DNA of 64,000 bases from Paenibacillus phoenicis (GCF_034718895.1 NZ_JAYERP010000001.1:2170001-2234000), one strand, 5' to 3'. Counted from the stretch's first letter, positions 41,863 through 53,147 are shown. Notes: generated from the sequence alone by a model not told the origin. A program made the numbers and translations.

Positions 41863-43194
41863 TTACTTCAGCTCCTGCTCGATTTGCGCTTGCGCATCAT
41901 CCAGAGCTTGCTTGATATCCTTCCCGTCTTCAAAAATCTCGTTTAACGTCACCGTGCAAAGCACGTTATTGATCGTCGGCGACGCCGAGGTGGATTTAAT
42001 CAATCGGATTTCGTCCTTGATGTCGTTCAGCACGTCAAATGGATTATTAATGAAGTATTGGACAAACTGGTTGTCCGGGTTATGAGTAACGTCCTTCATC
42101 TCCCAAACGTCCATGTTGACCGGGTCAAAGCCCAGCGTATTCCAGATTTCAATATTGGCATCCTCCGACAATTTGGCGAATGCGAGGAAATCCTTGGCCA
42201 GCTCGATGTCTTTGGCCGTTTTGGTCACGACCGTCCCGGTTCCGCCGCCGCCGACCGAACGCGGCATCCCTTCTTTGATGACCGGAATCGGGGCGATCGC
42301 GATTTTGCCGGAGAGGTCCTTCATATAGTTCGTGTATCTCGACATTTGCCACAGCGGCATGAAAGCGGTCGCATAGTTGCCCGCATTAAACTCTCCGTAC
42401 GCTTCCTCCGTATCGGGCTGCCCGCCGGCGATGGTGGCGATGACATGGTTGTCTTGCAGGTCTTTCAGCAGGGTGAGCGCCTTCACTACGGGCTCCGAGT
42501 TAACGATCGGGTTCCCGGCGTCATCGGTGAAATCTGCACCTTGCTGTGCCAGCAGCTGGGAAAGCTGCCATGTTGCACTCGTATCGGCGGTGCCCATGTA
42601 CTTGCCCGTTTTCTCATACACTTGAATTCCGGCTTTTTTGAAATCTTCCCAGGTCACAATCGACTTGTAATCCACTCCGGCTTCTTCTAAAATTTCCGTG
42701 TTGTAGAACGCCACCGAGGCGCCAACGTGGGTCGGGATACCGTAATTCACGCCGTCCTTGCTGTAGAGGTCGATTCTGGACTTGACGATCGTGTCCCGGT
42801 ACGGGTCGATGACGTCATTTAATTCAACCAGCTGCGGCGTCCCGGCCAAGAAGTCCGGGAATTTGCCCAGCTCGATATCGGCGATGTCCGGCGCACCAAC
42901 GCCCGTCTGCACGGCGATCGATAATTTGTTGTGCATGTCGTCGTATGGCATCACCGTGACGTTCAGCTTGATTTGCCGATCCGGATTGGCGGCGTTCCAT
43001 TTCTCCAGCATTTTCTCAAAATGTTGTCCATGCAGTTCCACGAACGTCCAATAGGAAAGCTCTATCGCGTCTTCCCCCGCGCCGCCGTCCAACACAGAGG
43101 TTTCACCCCCCGCCGTGGTTGACGTCTTGCCGCAGCCCCACAGCCATGTGGCCATCGTTAACACTAACAGCACAATCCAAACCTTTTTCTTCAT
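41863..43194 (-). CDS. araN: Arabino-oligosaccharide-binding lipoprotein, AraN-like
   Basis: A 443-residue extracellular sugar-binding lipoprotein with signal peptide and lipobox LWGCGK (cysteine near residue 21). The mature start IELSYWTFVELHGQHFEKMLEKW and SVGGGGTGTVVTKTAKDIELAKDFL resemble the AraN group of arabinose-oligomer binding proteins, and length is close to B. subtilis AraN. It heads a three-gene araNPQ-like operon. Unlike in B. subtilis, where araNPQ lie in the araABDLMNPQ-abfA operon, here they form a separate unit between the two GH51 genes. The ATG has GGGAGGG upstream. Confidence 0.83.
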   Translation of the reverse strand: MKKKVWIVLLVLTMATWLWGCGKTSTTAGGETSVLDGGAGEDAIELSYWTFVELHGQHFEKMLEKWNAANPDRQIKLNVTVMPYDDMHNKLSIAVQTGVGAPDIADIELGKFPDFLAGTPQLVELNDVIDPYRDTIVKSRIDLYSKDGVNYGIPTHVGASVAFYNTEILEEAGVDYKSIVTWEDFKKAGIQVYEKTGKYMGTADTSATWQLSQLLAQQGADFTDDAGNPIVNSEPVVKALTLLKDLQDNHVIATIAGGQPDTEEAYGEFNAGNYATAFMPLWQMSRYTNYMKDLSGKIAIAPIPVIKEGMPRSVGGGGTGTVVTKTAKDIELAKDFLAFAKLSEDANIEIWNTLGFDPVNMDVWEMKDVTHNPDNQFVQYFINNPFDVLNDIKDEIRLIKSTSASPTINNVLCTVTLNEIFEDGKDIKQALDDAQAQIEQELK

Positions 43195-43379
43195 CCTTGA
43201 CCCTCCCTGACAAAATAAAATCTACACACTCCACTTACAGTCGGTTATCTCCCACTTCTCTAGTAGAACCGATGGTCAATCGATGACCCGAAGAAGCGCT
43301 CACCGGTTGTGCATAGCTAGGTGTTGTCATCGTCTCAAAGGGTGAATGAAGCAGTTGCTTCCCAGAAGCGTCGGTTTCC

Positions 43380-45277
<1,898 letters not shown>

Positions 45278-46195
45278 ATGATCTATATTAAGGATTTGAT
45301 GAGCGGGATCGACATTTTTAAAGCGTTAAGCTCGGAGATCAGGATTCAAATCCTCGAACTGCTGGCCAAAAATCAGGCCTTAAACCTCAACGACCTGGCT
45401 ACCAAGCTGGGCTTAAGCAACGGGGCGATTACGATGCACATCAAGAAGCTGGAGGAAAGCGGCCTGATCGAAATCAATACTTCTGTTGGCAAGCATGGCA
45501 TTCAGAAGATTTGTTATTTGAACAAAGACAAGCTGATGGTCGACCTCCGGAGCAAGGATGTCGACAATTTATACGAAGTGGAAATCCAGGTGGGCCATTA
45601 CAGCAATTATCATGCGGTCCCTACCTGCGGTTTGGCTACGAAGGACAGCATCATCGGCGATTTCGACGATCCGCGTTACTTCGCCGATCCGCAGCGAATC
45701 GACTCGGAGATTATTTGGTTGTCCGAGGGCTTCCTGGAATACCGCATCCCGAATTACCTGAAGCCAAACCAGACGTTCCGGGAAATTCAATTCTCGATGG
45801 AGCTGGGCTCCGAGGCGCCCGGGTATTGCGATAACTATCCGTCTGACATCTATTTTTACTTGAACGGTGTCGAAATCGGTTTCTGGACGAGTCCGGGGGA
45901 TTTCGGTGACGCACGCGGCACGTTTAATCCGGATTGGTGGCCGCCGCACTTGAACCAGTACGGGATGCTGAAGCTGATCCGCATTAACAATGAGGGCAGC
46001 TTTATCGACGGATGCCGCATCTCCGACGTTACGCTGGAACAGATCAAGCTGGATTACAAAAGCGAGCTGACGTTCCGCATCGCCGTCACCGACAAGCCGA
46101 TCAACAAGCGCGGCCTGACCATCTACGGCAAGAACTTCGGCAATTACAGCCAGGACCTGCTGGCTCGGGTGCTGTATGATGTGAAGGAGCAATAG
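45278..46195 (+). CDS. ArsR-type transcriptional regulator with an unidentified C-terminal sensor domain
   Basis: A 305-residue regulator. Residues 10-85 form an ArsR-type winged helix (IFKALSSEIRIQILELLA; LNDLATKLGLSNGAITMHIKKLEESGLIE) without metal-binding cysteines. The remaining ~215 residues are far longer than any normal ArsR tail, are rich in aromatic and beta-prone stretches (YPSDIYFYLNGVEIGFW; FNPDWWPPHLNQYGM) and look like a soluble ligand-binding beta domain that I cannot name. It is divergent from a GH51 arabinofuranosidase, so an arabinoside effector is plausible but inferred only from position. The ATG has GAAGAAGG upstream. Confidence 0.85.
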   Translation: MIYIKDLMSGIDIFKALSSEIRIQILELLAKNQALNLNDLATKLGLSNGAITMHIKKLEESGLIEINTSVGKHGIQKICYLNKDKLMVDLRSKDVDNLYEVEIQVGHYSNYHAVPTCGLATKDSIIGDFDDPRYFADPQRIDSEIIWLSEGFLEYRIPNYLKPNQTFREIQFSMELGSEAPGYCDNYPSDIYFYLNGVEIGFWTSPGDFGDARGTFNPDWWPPHLNQYGMLKLIRINNEGSFIDGCRISDVTLEQIKLDYKSELTFRIAVTDKPINKRGLTIYGKNFGNYSQDLLARVLYDVKEQ

Positions 46196-46204
46196 CAACA
46201 ATCC

Positions 46205-46253
46205 AAAAAATCAGCCTCCAGGTTATCGTTAGGTCCTGAAGGCTGATTTTTTT
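46205..46253. terminator. Bidirectional terminator after the ArsR-type gene
   Basis: AAAAAATCAGCCT-CCAGG pairs with CCTG-AAGGCTGATTTTTTT around an 11-base loop. With A tracts on one side and T tracts on the other it can serve the plus-strand regulator and the minus-strand SDR remnant. Confidence 0.9.
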
Positions 46254-46269
46254 CATAATGAGTATCTTC

Positions 46270-46893
46270 TTACATCGTTTGCCCGTTGTCGATGGTGAGG
46301 CTCTGTCCTGTCGTCGAAGGCTGCTCCAGAATAGACGCAATGAGTGCGGCAATCTCCTCCGGCGCAGCGATTCGGTCCAAAGGCAGTTGGGAAGTTAGCG
46401 ACCGCCTCTGCTCCTCTCATCCGACCCACCAACGCGTGCTGACTGCTCCAGGAGCTACACCGGTCACCCGTACATCCGGCACCAAAGCATGGGCCAGCGA
46501 TTTGGTCAAACCGTTCACCGCCGCCTTGGATACCGCATACGGGAGCGAGGAGCCTTTGCCCGTGATTCCTGCGATGCTGCCCACGTTTACGATCGCCCAT
46601 GGCAATATACCGGGTGATGCTGGCGTTATTGACCAGGTAATCGATCGTCCCAAATTGCTTGACGATTTGGGCGACCATAGAGATGACCCTCGTTGCTTGA
46701 GACGTCGGCTCGGATCGCGATCGCCCGGCCGCCAAATTGCTGAATAGCTTGCACGGTCTCTTGGGTCTCCGCCTCCGAACGGGAATAATTGACGGCAACA
46801 ATCACCCCGCGTTCGGCCAGCAGCGTCGCTGTCGCCCGGCCGATCCCCGTACCCCCCCCCGATAATAAGAACAACCTTGTTATGGTAACTCAT
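46270..46893 (-). pseudogene. Short-chain dehydrogenase/reductase remnant
   Basis: Pieces of one SDR (FabG-like) protein appear in successive frames: MSYHNKVVLI, then after a nine-base G run GGGTGIGRATATLLAERG and FGGRAIAIRADVSS, then in a third frame VAQIVKQFGTIDYLVNNASITRYI. Next is IVNVGSIAGITGKGSSLPYAVSKAAVNGLTK with the catalytic tyrosine and lysine, an in-frame TGA after STRWWVG, and finally PLDRIAAPEEIAALIAS to TIDNGQTM. The lesions are one extra G in the run at 46852-46860, a second frameshift near 46700, loss of about 50 codons between NNAS and IVNVG, and the stop. Its ATG overlaps the EamA stop as ATGA, so it was once the second gene of that operon. Confidence 0.88.
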
Positions 46894-47801
46894 GCTTCCA
46901 TCTCCTCCTGCATCTGAAGTGTCCCCGATAGGTTTTCCTCAGCCGGTTGGCTGTTGCTGCTGCCTTGCCAATTCACCAGGAAAACCCCCACACAAGTCAA
47001 GGCTCCGCCAACATAGACGTACCAGGCGATCTGCTCGCCAAGCAGCAGCCAGCTGCAAATGACGCTAAAGATCGGCACAAGGAACAGGAATGAGCTGGTT
47101 TTGCCTGGATCGCTATGGCTGAGCAAATAAAACCAGATCGTAAATTGAATAATGGAACAAAATAGGACGAGCCAAAGAACCACAGACGCCGACGTAAGGT
47201 TCAGCTCAAAGCTTGGTTTCTCCCCTGCAAAGCTGAAGATCAGCAGCATCACGCCGCCGAGCAGCATTTGGTAGGCGGCCAGCACTCTTTTGTCAAACGC
47301 CGGACCGATGTGATTAATGATCAACGTGGCAACCGTGAAGCTGGCTGCTCCCGCCAAGGCAAAGACCATGCCGGGGTTTACGCTCAAGTGTATCCCAAAG
47401 GTGATGACAACGCCGATAAACCCAATTACCACGCCAAACCATTGCCTTACGCGATAGGCTGTACCCATCAAAGCCCCCCAAAGGATAAGCATCAGCGGGC
47501 TGGTGCTTGAGATGATCGCCGACTCCCCAGAGGTGATCCAACGCATACTGTAGGCGGTGAACCGCATCACCCCAACTGATTGGAACAAACCGAGCAGCAA
47601 AATTTGCAGCCAAGACTTCGCACCTCTCGGTTGAGGTCTTTTGGCGCTGAATACGGCGAGCAATCCCCCGGCGAACAAAAAGCGGAGCCCCATCAGCATG
47701 AGCGGGGTGGTATGCATCATCCCCAGCTTGGCAGCGGGATACGCCGTCCCCATCAAAAAAGTCGTCAGCAACAGCAAACCTGTATATTTGTAAATATTCA
47801 T
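46890..47801 (-). CDS. EamA family (DMT) transporter
   Basis: A 303-residue inner-membrane protein with about ten predicted helices arranged as two EamA repeats, the drug/metabolite transporter architecture. LMGTAYPAAKLGMMHTTPLMLMGLRF near the N-terminus and the matching second-half SFLFLVPIFSVICSWLLLGE are the repeat signatures. Members export amino acids, nucleosides or metabolites; the substrate cannot be assigned. The ATG at 47801 has TAAGGAGG upstream. It is divergent from a LysR regulator 134 bases away, which probably controls it, and coupled to the SDR remnant downstream. Confidence 0.92.
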   Translation of the reverse strand: MNIYKYTGLLLLTTFLMGTAYPAAKLGMMHTTPLMLMGLRFLFAGGLLAVFSAKRPQPRGAKSWLQILLLGLFQSVGVMRFTAYSMRWITSGESAIISSTSPLMLILWGALMGTAYRVRQWFGVVIGFIGVVITFGIHLSVNPGMVFALAGAASFTVATLIINHIGPAFDKRVLAAYQMLLGGVMLLIFSFAGEKPSFELNLTSASVVLWLVLFCSIIQFTIWFYLLSHSDPGKTSSFLFLVPIFSVICSWLLLGEQIAWYVYVGGALTCVGVFLVNWQGSSNSQPAEENLSGTLQMQEEMEA

Positions 47802-47841
47802 GAAGTCGTTTCCTCCTTAGGCGTCAGTTTCATGATTTGTA

Positions 47842-47871
47842 TTGTGTCGGAGGTTTTTAATTATGTATAAT
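47842..47871 (+). promoter_or_regulatory. Candidate promoter of the LysR gene
   Basis: TTGTGT (47842-47847) and TATAAT (47866-47871) are 18 bases apart on the plus strand, 65 bases before the LysR start. Just downstream, the dyad GATATCTGATATC (47882-47894) could be part of a LysR binding site shared with the divergent EamA gene. Confidence 0.5.
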
Positions 47872-47935
47872 GATTGATAAAGATATCTGATATCATTATT
47901 AGTGATTACAGAGCACCAAAAAGGAGGCTCCACGC

Positions 47936-48805
47936 ATGGACAGTGCGGAATTGCGTATATTTCAGGCCGTTGCTCGGGACGGGGCGATCACGAAAGCTGC
48001 CGCCCGGCTTGGCTATGTGCAGTCCAATGTGACGGCCCGTATCAAGCAGCTGGAGACGGAGCTGGGGACCGATTTGTTTTACCGGCACAACCGGGGGATC
48101 ACCTTAACTTCCAGCGGCAAGATGCTGTTAAATTACGCTGACAAAATCATCGGTTTGCTGGACGAAGCGGCGTCGGCACTCTCCTTCACCGGCGAGCCTA
48201 GCGGCCCGCTGCTGATCGGCTCGACCCAGACGACGGCGGCGGTGCGTATGCCTAAGCTGCTAAGCCAGTATTACGAAAAGTATCCGAAGGTGGAGTTAAT
48301 GTTGCTGACAGATATGTCCGATCGCCTGTTGGAGAAGGTGCTGCAGTACGAACTGGATGTCGCCTTCGGGAGCTTCCGATCCACGCATGATGAACTCACC
48401 CGTCTTCCTGTCTTCGACGAGGAGGTTGTGGTTATTTCTCCGCCGGGCATCGAGAGCTTGGATGAAGCCTTATCGAAGCCAAGCTTGGTTTACAACCGCG
48501 GCTGCACCTTCCGCGAACAGCTCGAAGACATGAAGAAAGCCCACGGCAGAACCAACGTAGCCACGATGGAGTTCGGCACGCTGGAAGCGATCCTTGGCGG
48601 CGTATCCGCCGGTCTTGGCATTTCGCTGTTGCCGCGGACGGTCGCCGAGCAGAAGGCGCAGGAAGGCGCCGTGCGGATTCACGAGGTTCCCGAGGCGATA
48701 CGCCGCATGAAAACCGAGATCATTTACCGCAAAAACTCCCAACCAACCAGCGCGCTCCGCGCTTTGATTGAGTTGCTGGGGGCGCAGGAGAAGTTAGTTT
48801 CTTAA
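47936..48805 (+). CDS. LysR family transcriptional regulator
   Basis: A 289-residue LysR-type regulator. The N-terminal winged helix-turn-helix is clear (LRIFQAVARDGAITKAAARLGYVQSNVTARIKQLE, residues 5-40), followed by the linker helix and a periplasmic-binding-like effector domain. The ATG has AAGGAGG nine bases upstream. It is divergent from the EamA transporter and SDR remnant, the usual arrangement for a LysR protein and its target. The effector is unknown. Confidence 0.93.
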   Translation: MDSAELRIFQAVARDGAITKAAARLGYVQSNVTARIKQLETELGTDLFYRHNRGITLTSSGKMLLNYADKIIGLLDEAASALSFTGEPSGPLLIGSTQTTAAVRMPKLLSQYYEKYPKVELMLLTDMSDRLLEKVLQYELDVAFGSFRSTHDELTRLPVFDEEVVVISPPGIESLDEALSKPSLVYNRGCTFREQLEDMKKAHGRTNVATMEFGTLEAILGGVSAGLGISLLPRTVAEQKAQEGAVRIHEVPEAIRRMKTEIIYRKNSQPTSALRALIELLGAQEKLVS

Positions 48806-48889
48806 GTGGAAGGGGCGCGTGGCGCGTCCTATCAAGGTAATCACGGCGGTGCGGTGATCATGGCGGTGATCGCGGTGATGGGGTGAAAT

Positions 48890-49087
48890 AGCGGTATAAA
48901 ATGGCCTTATTTTGCCTGCGTCTCTGGATTTGCTGATGAATAAGGCCATTTTGGGGCCTTATTTTGGGAGTGTGGCTCGGTTCTCCCCCATTTCAGGGGG
49001 GATCCGGCTGGATAAGGGAAATTTTTGGCGTTATTCCGGCCAAAAATTCGGATTTTTGAAGAATAGCGGAATAATTTACCGCTATTC
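48890..49087. repeat. Dispersed inverted repeats in the intergenic region after the LysR gene
   Basis: GGCCTTATT occurs at 48903 and 48955 and inverted (AATAAGGCC) at 48939, each with an adjoining AAATGG or ATTTTG stretch. GAATAGCGG (49061-49069) pairs perfectly with CCGCTATTC (49079-49087). A frame of 76 codons crosses this stretch but has no ribosome binding site. The composition resembles the degenerate short repeats at 56341-56520. The rest of 48806-49181 holds only the hairpin at 49094. Confidence 0.55.
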
Positions 49088-49093
49088 ACAGGA

Positions 49094-49137
49094 CGAGCCG
49101 GCTGGAGCTCCGATAAAGTGGAGCTCCAGCCGGCTCG
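49094..49137. terminator. 18-bp perfect inverted repeat, probable terminator between LysR and egsA
   Basis: CGAGCCGGCTGGAGCTCC (49094-49111) and its exact complement (49120-49137) flank an eight-base loop. Only TTT follows on the plus strand, so the T tract is weak, but the stem is the strongest in the window. It stands between the converging LysR and egsA genes. Confidence 0.6.
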
Positions 49138-49181
49138 TTTAACGCGGCCGCGGCTCGCCCGGCCGCGGCTTGGTTCGCGCG

Positions 49182-50315
49182 CTAGGCCTGCTCCGCCTCG
49201 TTGAGCGCCCGCAGCAGCGTGCGGCGGTCGCGCACGCGGTGGGCTTCGCGCAGGCTGCGCGCGAACAGCTCCTCGCCGATGCCCAGCTCGGCGAGGGTCG
49301 ACGGCCCGCCGGCCTTGCGCAGCAGGCCGCGGAGCTCGGCTTCGCCGGGCAGGTCCCGCAGCCAGGCGCGGACCTGCTCCCGGTGCTCCCGGAGCGCCGC
49401 AAGCTCGGCGCCCGGGAGCATCCCTTCGCCCGCGGCGTGGTACACGCGGGCGATCTCGGCGCAGGCAACGCCAACTTTGGCACCGTGCAGCAGCGCCCGC
49501 CGACCCTGGCGCAGGTACTCCATCTCCCAGTAATGGGAGAGATGGTGCTCTGCGCCGGAGGCGGGGTGCGACTGCCCGAACAGCAGCATGGCGATGCCCG
49601 ATTCGATCAGCGCCGTCATCAAGGCGCGGATCCCTTCTTCCGTGCGCGCGCCGATGGCCTCGGCGTGCGACACGCAGCTGCGCAGCGCGCGCTCGGTAAT
49701 CGCCGCCGCCTGTTCGTCATAAGGTTCCCCCGCCGTCAGACGGGAGAACTTCCAGTCGAACAGGCTGGTGTATTTACCGAGCATATCGCCAAAGCCCGCA
49801 GCAACCAACCGCTGCGGGGCCGCCATGAGAATATCGAGGTCAGCAAAAATCGCCACCGGCGGCACAGCCGGCACCGTCTTTTTGACCCCGCGTACAATCA
49901 GCGGCGCGCCTGCAGAGGTGAACCCGTCCACGGACGGCGCGGTCGGCACCGACACAAACGGCTTGCCGGTCTTGTGGGCGGCAAACCGGACGATGTCGTG
50001 GATCGTTCCGGAGCCCACCGCGAGGAGCACATCCGTCTCGTCAGGACGGATCTCCAGCAACAGCTGAACAATCGCGATCTCGTCGGCGACCACATCGCCT
50101 TGCGCGTCCGGTTGAATGAGGACAACGCGCGTATTCACGCCCTCCGCTTCCAGCAAACCCATGAGCTGCTCTCCCGCCGCCGCATACGTATGATCGTCCG
50201 CCACCAGCAGGACATGGCGATAACCCTGTTCCCGCAAGTAAGGAGCAACCTTCCGGATCACCCCTCGGTCTAGTTCAATCACCTTCAACTGCTCCAACTG
50301 TCTGTCTTGCAGCAC
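49182..50315 (-). CDS. egsA: sn-glycerol-1-phosphate dehydrogenase (EgsA/AraM)
   Basis: A dehydrogenase of about 377 residues in the iron-containing alcohol dehydrogenase superfamily. It reduces dihydroxyacetone phosphate to sn-glycerol-1-phosphate, the reaction of B. subtilis AraM. NAD(P)-binding GSGTIHDIVRFAA near residue 93 and PTAPSVDGFTSAGAPL near 120 are family markers; the metal ligands are an aspartate in GFGDMLGKYTSLFDW and later histidines in SGAEHHLSHYWEM. A GTG at 50315 with GGAGGGGATAAC just upstream is preferred over the ATG at 50336. It is the last gene of the ara cluster, as araM is within the B. subtilis ara operon, though the 273-base gap to araB could hold a separate promoter. 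Confidence 0.9.
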   Translation of the reverse strand: MLQDRQLEQLKVIELDRGVIRKVAPYLREQGYRHVLLVADDHTYAAAGEQLMGLLEAEGVNTRVVLIQPDAQGDVVADEIAIVQLLLEIRPDETDVLLAVGSGTIHDIVRFAAHKTGKPFVSVPTAPSVDGFTSAGAPLIVRGVKKTVPAVPPVAIFADLDILMAAPQRLVAAGFGDMLGKYTSLFDWKFSRLTAGEPYDEQAAAITERALRSCVSHAEAIGARTEEGIRALMTALIESGIAMLLFGQSHPASGAEHHLSHYWEMEYLRQGRRALLHGAKVGVACAEIARVYHAAGEGMLPGAELAALREHREQVRAWLRDLPGEAELRGLLRKAGGPSTLAELGIGEELFARSLREAHRVRDRRTLLRALNEAEQA

Positions 50316-50588
50316 GTTATCCCCTCCCTTGACCATCCATCAACTTCCTGCAATTTTCTGAAAACTTCTTCAGGACCCTACGATTTGCCGCATTTCCCCG
50401 TAAAGCGAAAAAATTGCCCTATCCCTTTCCTCGCGACACCCCATGACACCCCATTCCAGCTCGAATCGGCGCCCATGGACTTAGGGCAAGAGGGTATTCG
50501 ATCCTTTACCTTCTGCATAAACAACAGGTGGGCGAGGCGCACAGTCCTTGACAGGCCAGCCACTCCTTCGCCCCGCTTACTCCCACTC

Positions 50589-52265
50589 TTACTCCGCCGC
50601 TTGCTTGATTCGCTTCAGCCGCTTCATCACGTCGTTTTCGCCGCGGCCGAAGTAGTCGTGCAGCTGGCTGTATTCCTGATACAGCTTCTCGTACACTTCC
50701 ACGTGTGCCGGGATCGGCTTGAACGTTTCCTCTTTGACGCGGGCCATTTTCTCGGCGGCATCTAGGATCGAATCGTAGCCGCCCGCTTCCGCGCCTGCAG
50801 CTACTGCTGCGAACATCGCCGCGCCGAGGGCCGGTGTCTGCTTGGAATCTGCCACAAAAATCTCACGGTTCGTCACATCCGCATAGATCTGCATCAGCAG
50901 GCGGTTTTTCTGCGGCAATCCGCCGCAGGCATACAACGCGTCAACTTGCACGCCGTTTTGAACAAACGCGTCGATAATTTTGCGCGTGCCAAAAGCCGTT
51001 GCCTCGAGCAATGCCCGATAAATCTCCTGCGGTTTGGTCAGCAGCGTCATCCCCAGGATCATCCCGGTCAAATCCGTATCCACCAGCACAGACCGGTTGC
51101 CGTTCCACCAATCGAGCGCGAGCAGGCCCGTTTGCCCCGGTTGATACGCAGCGGCTTCCCGCTCCAACCATTGGTGCACAGTCAATCCTTCCTTCTCCGC
51201 CGCCTCCTTCACGTACGCCGGCAACGCTTCTTCAACATACCATTCAAAAATATCCCCCACAGCCGACTGCCCGGCTTCATAGCCGTACAAGCCCGGAATG
51301 ATTCCGTCCTCGACCACGCCGCACATGCCTTCAACCTGCTTTTCTTCCGTCCCCAGCAGCATGTGGCAAATCGAGGTCCCCATCGCCATAACCAGCTTGC
51401 CCGGCGAGACAACACCGACAGCTGGCACGGCTGCATGCGCGTCCACGTTGCCCACCGCCACGGCGATGCCTGGCGTCAGGCCCATCATCTCGGCCATCTC
51501 CGGCAGCAGTCCGCCTGCATTCGTCCCCAGCGGAATCACGTCGCCGCGCAGTTTTGTATCCGTCAGATCCTCCAGCCGAGGATCCAGCGCTTTAAAATAC
51601 TCCTTACTCGGATACCCGTCCTGCTTATGCCAAATCGCTTTGTAGCCCGCCGTACAGCTGTTGCGGACGATGTTGCCGGTCATTTGCGCGATGACCCAGT
51701 CGGTCGCTTCCAGAAATAGATCCGCTTTCTCGTAGATCTCCGGTGCTTCGTCGAGGATTTGCCATACCTTCGCAATCATCCATTCGGACGAGATCTTCCC
51801 CCCGTACCGCGCCAAAAACGCTTCTCCCCGCTCCGCCGCAATCGCGTTGATCTTATCTGCCTCCGGCTGAGCCGCATGGTGCTTCCACAGCTTCACCCAG
51901 CTATGCGGGTTATCGGCCAGCGCCGGATCGAAGCTCAGCGGCTGGCCTTGCGCATCCACCGGCAGCATCGTGCAGGCGGTAAAATCAATGCCAATCCCGA
52001 TCACATCCGCCGGATCGATTCCCGATTCCTGGAGCACCGCAGGCACCGAGCGCCGCAGCACCTCCAGATAATCGCCGGGATGCTGCAAAGCCCAATCATG
52101 CTCCAGCTTAATCCCAGATCCGGGCAACCGCTCATCAATGACATGGTGCGGATATGGCGTCACATGGTCGGCAACCTCGCGGCCGTCCGACAAATCCACC
52201 AGCACGGCGCGGCCGGACTGCGTGCCGTAGTCGATGCCAATCGTGTATTTTTTCCCCTTGCTCAT
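50589..52265 (-). CDS. araB: L-ribulokinase
   Basis: A 558-residue FGGY-family kinase that phosphorylates L-ribulose to L-ribulose-5-phosphate with ATP. The N-terminal phosphate-binding [18 protein letters not shown], the substrate-site segment [14 protein letters not shown] near residue 90, and [14 protein letters not shown] and [19 protein letters not shown] near 440 are ribulokinase hallmarks. The frame runs on upstream through araD to 52487, but the ATG at 52265 with GGGAGGGG five bases upstream is clearly the start. It lies 22 bases after araD. It sits in the AraR-controlled part of the cluster. Confidence 0.96.
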   Translation of the reverse strand: MSKGKKYTIGIDYGTQSGRAVLVDLSDGREVADHVTPYPHHVIDERLPGSGIKLEHDWALQHPGDYLEVLRRSVPAVLQESGIDPADVIGIGIDFTACTMLPVDAQGQPLSFDPALADNPHSWVKLWKHHAAQPEADKINAIAAERGEAFLARYGGKISSEWMIAKVWQILDEAPEIYEKADLFLEATDWVIAQMTGNIVRNSCTAGYKAIWHKQDGYPSKEYFKALDPRLEDLTDTKLRGDVIPLGTNAGGLLPEMAEMMGLTPGIAVAVGNVDAHAAVPAVGVVSPGKLVMAMGTSICHMLLGTEEKQVEGMCGVVEDGIIPGLYGYEAGQSAVGDIFEWYVEEALPAYVKEAAEKEGLTVHQWLEREAAAYQPGQTGLLALDWWNGNRSVLVDTDLTGMILGMTLLTKPQEIYRALLEATAFGTRKIIDAFVQNGVQVDALYACGGLPQKNRLLMQIYADVTNREIFVADSKQTPALGAAMFAAVAAGAEAGGYDSILDAAEKMARVKEETFKPIPAHVEVYEKLYQEYSQLHDYFGRGENDVMKRLKRIKQAAE

Positions 52266-52287
52266 CGTAACCCCTCCCTGCATCCCA

Positions 52288-52983
52288 TTATTTCTGCCCG
52301 TAATAGGCATTGGCTCCATGCTTCCGCAAAAAATGCCGGTCCAACAGCGCCTGATCCATCGCCGGCGTATTCGGATTGATCTGCTCCATCCGGGCGGCGA
52401 TCTTCGCCACCTCTTCCAGCACAACGGCATTATGGACCGCATGATGCGCATCCTTGCCCCAGACAAACGGCGCGTGCGAATGCACAAGCACTCCCGGCAC
52501 CTGGTTCGGATCCAGCCCCAGCTCTTTAAACCGCTCTACGATCACATGGCCTGTTTCCAACTCGTAAGCGCCTTCAATTTCGGCTCGTGTCATCGGCCGC
52601 GTTACCGGGATCTCACCGTAAAAATAATCCGCATGCGTCGTTCCATACGCCGGTAACGCCCGCCCTGCCTGGGCCCAGCTGGTTCCCCACGGCGAATGCG
52701 TATGCACAACCCCGCCGATGTCAGGAAATTCGCGATATAACACCCGGTGCGTTGGCGTATCGGAGGACGGGCGCAGATTCCCTTCCACCACGTTGCCGTC
52801 CAGGTCGACCACGACCATATGCTCCGGCTTTAATTCCTCATACGGCACGCCGCTGGGTTTAATGACAAACAATCCGCTTTCCCGGTCGATCCCGCTGACG
52901 TTTCCCCACGTAAACGTGACCAGTCCATACTTCGGAAGCTCCAAATTGGCTTCCCACACCTGCTGTTTTAAGGCTTCCAACAT
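52288..52983 (-). CDS. araD: L-ribulose-5-phosphate 4-epimerase
   Basis: A 231-residue class II aldolase-fold enzyme that converts L-ribulose-5-phosphate to D-xylulose-5-phosphate, feeding the pentose phosphate pathway. The zinc histidines are visible in [16 protein letters not shown] near residue 95 and in a late [14 protein letters not shown] near 170; [25 protein letters not shown] near the N-terminus is also diagnostic. The ATG follows a GGAAAGGGGA site. It is 22 bases before araB. An AraR-like half-perfect operator is 48-63 bases upstream of its start, so araD-araB-egsA may be transcribed from their own repressed promoter. Confidence 0.96.
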   Translation of the reverse strand: MLEALKQQVWEANLELPKYGLVTFTWGNVSGIDRESGLFVIKPSGVPYEELKPEHMVVVDLDGNVVEGNLRPSSDTPTHRVLYREFPDIGGVVHTHSPWGTSWAQAGRALPAYGTTHADYFYGEIPVTRPMTRAEIEGAYELETGHVIVERFKELGLDPNQVPGVLVHSHAPFVWGKDAHHAVHNAVVLEEVAKIAARMEQINPNTPAMDQALLDRHFLRKHGANAYYGQK

Positions 52984-53030
52984 CGCAAGCTTCGTCCCCT
53001 TTCCTTATCCCATGTCATCCAACATAACAA

Positions 53031-53046
53031 AAGGTACGTACAAGTT
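53031..53046 (-). promoter_or_regulatory. AraR-like operator upstream of araD
   Basis: On the minus strand AACTTGTACGTACCTT contains the GTACGTAC core and the TTGTAC left arm of the araA operator, with a changed right arm. It lies 48-63 bases before the araD start, close to a weak TTGGTA...TATGTT promoter-like pair. Confidence 0.7.
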
Positions 53047-53147
53047 ACCAAGCACCTGTTTCAACCGAAGCGGCACCGCCCGCCAAACTTCAGCAGGACG
53101 GTGACACCGCCAAGTTGTCTAGTTCCCGTTCGTTCTCTCGTTCCAGT

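Noticed and set aside
46852-46860. Nine-base homopolymer in the SDR gene as a phase-variation switch
   Set aside because: Correcting it does not restore the gene because of further frameshift, deletion and stop.
48912-49142. Possible 76-residue protein after the LysR gene
   Set aside because: No ribosome binding site, and the frame is made of inverted-repeat sequence.
50337-50588. Possible gene or terminator between egsA and araB
   Set aside because: No frame with a start signal and no convincing hairpin with T run was found.
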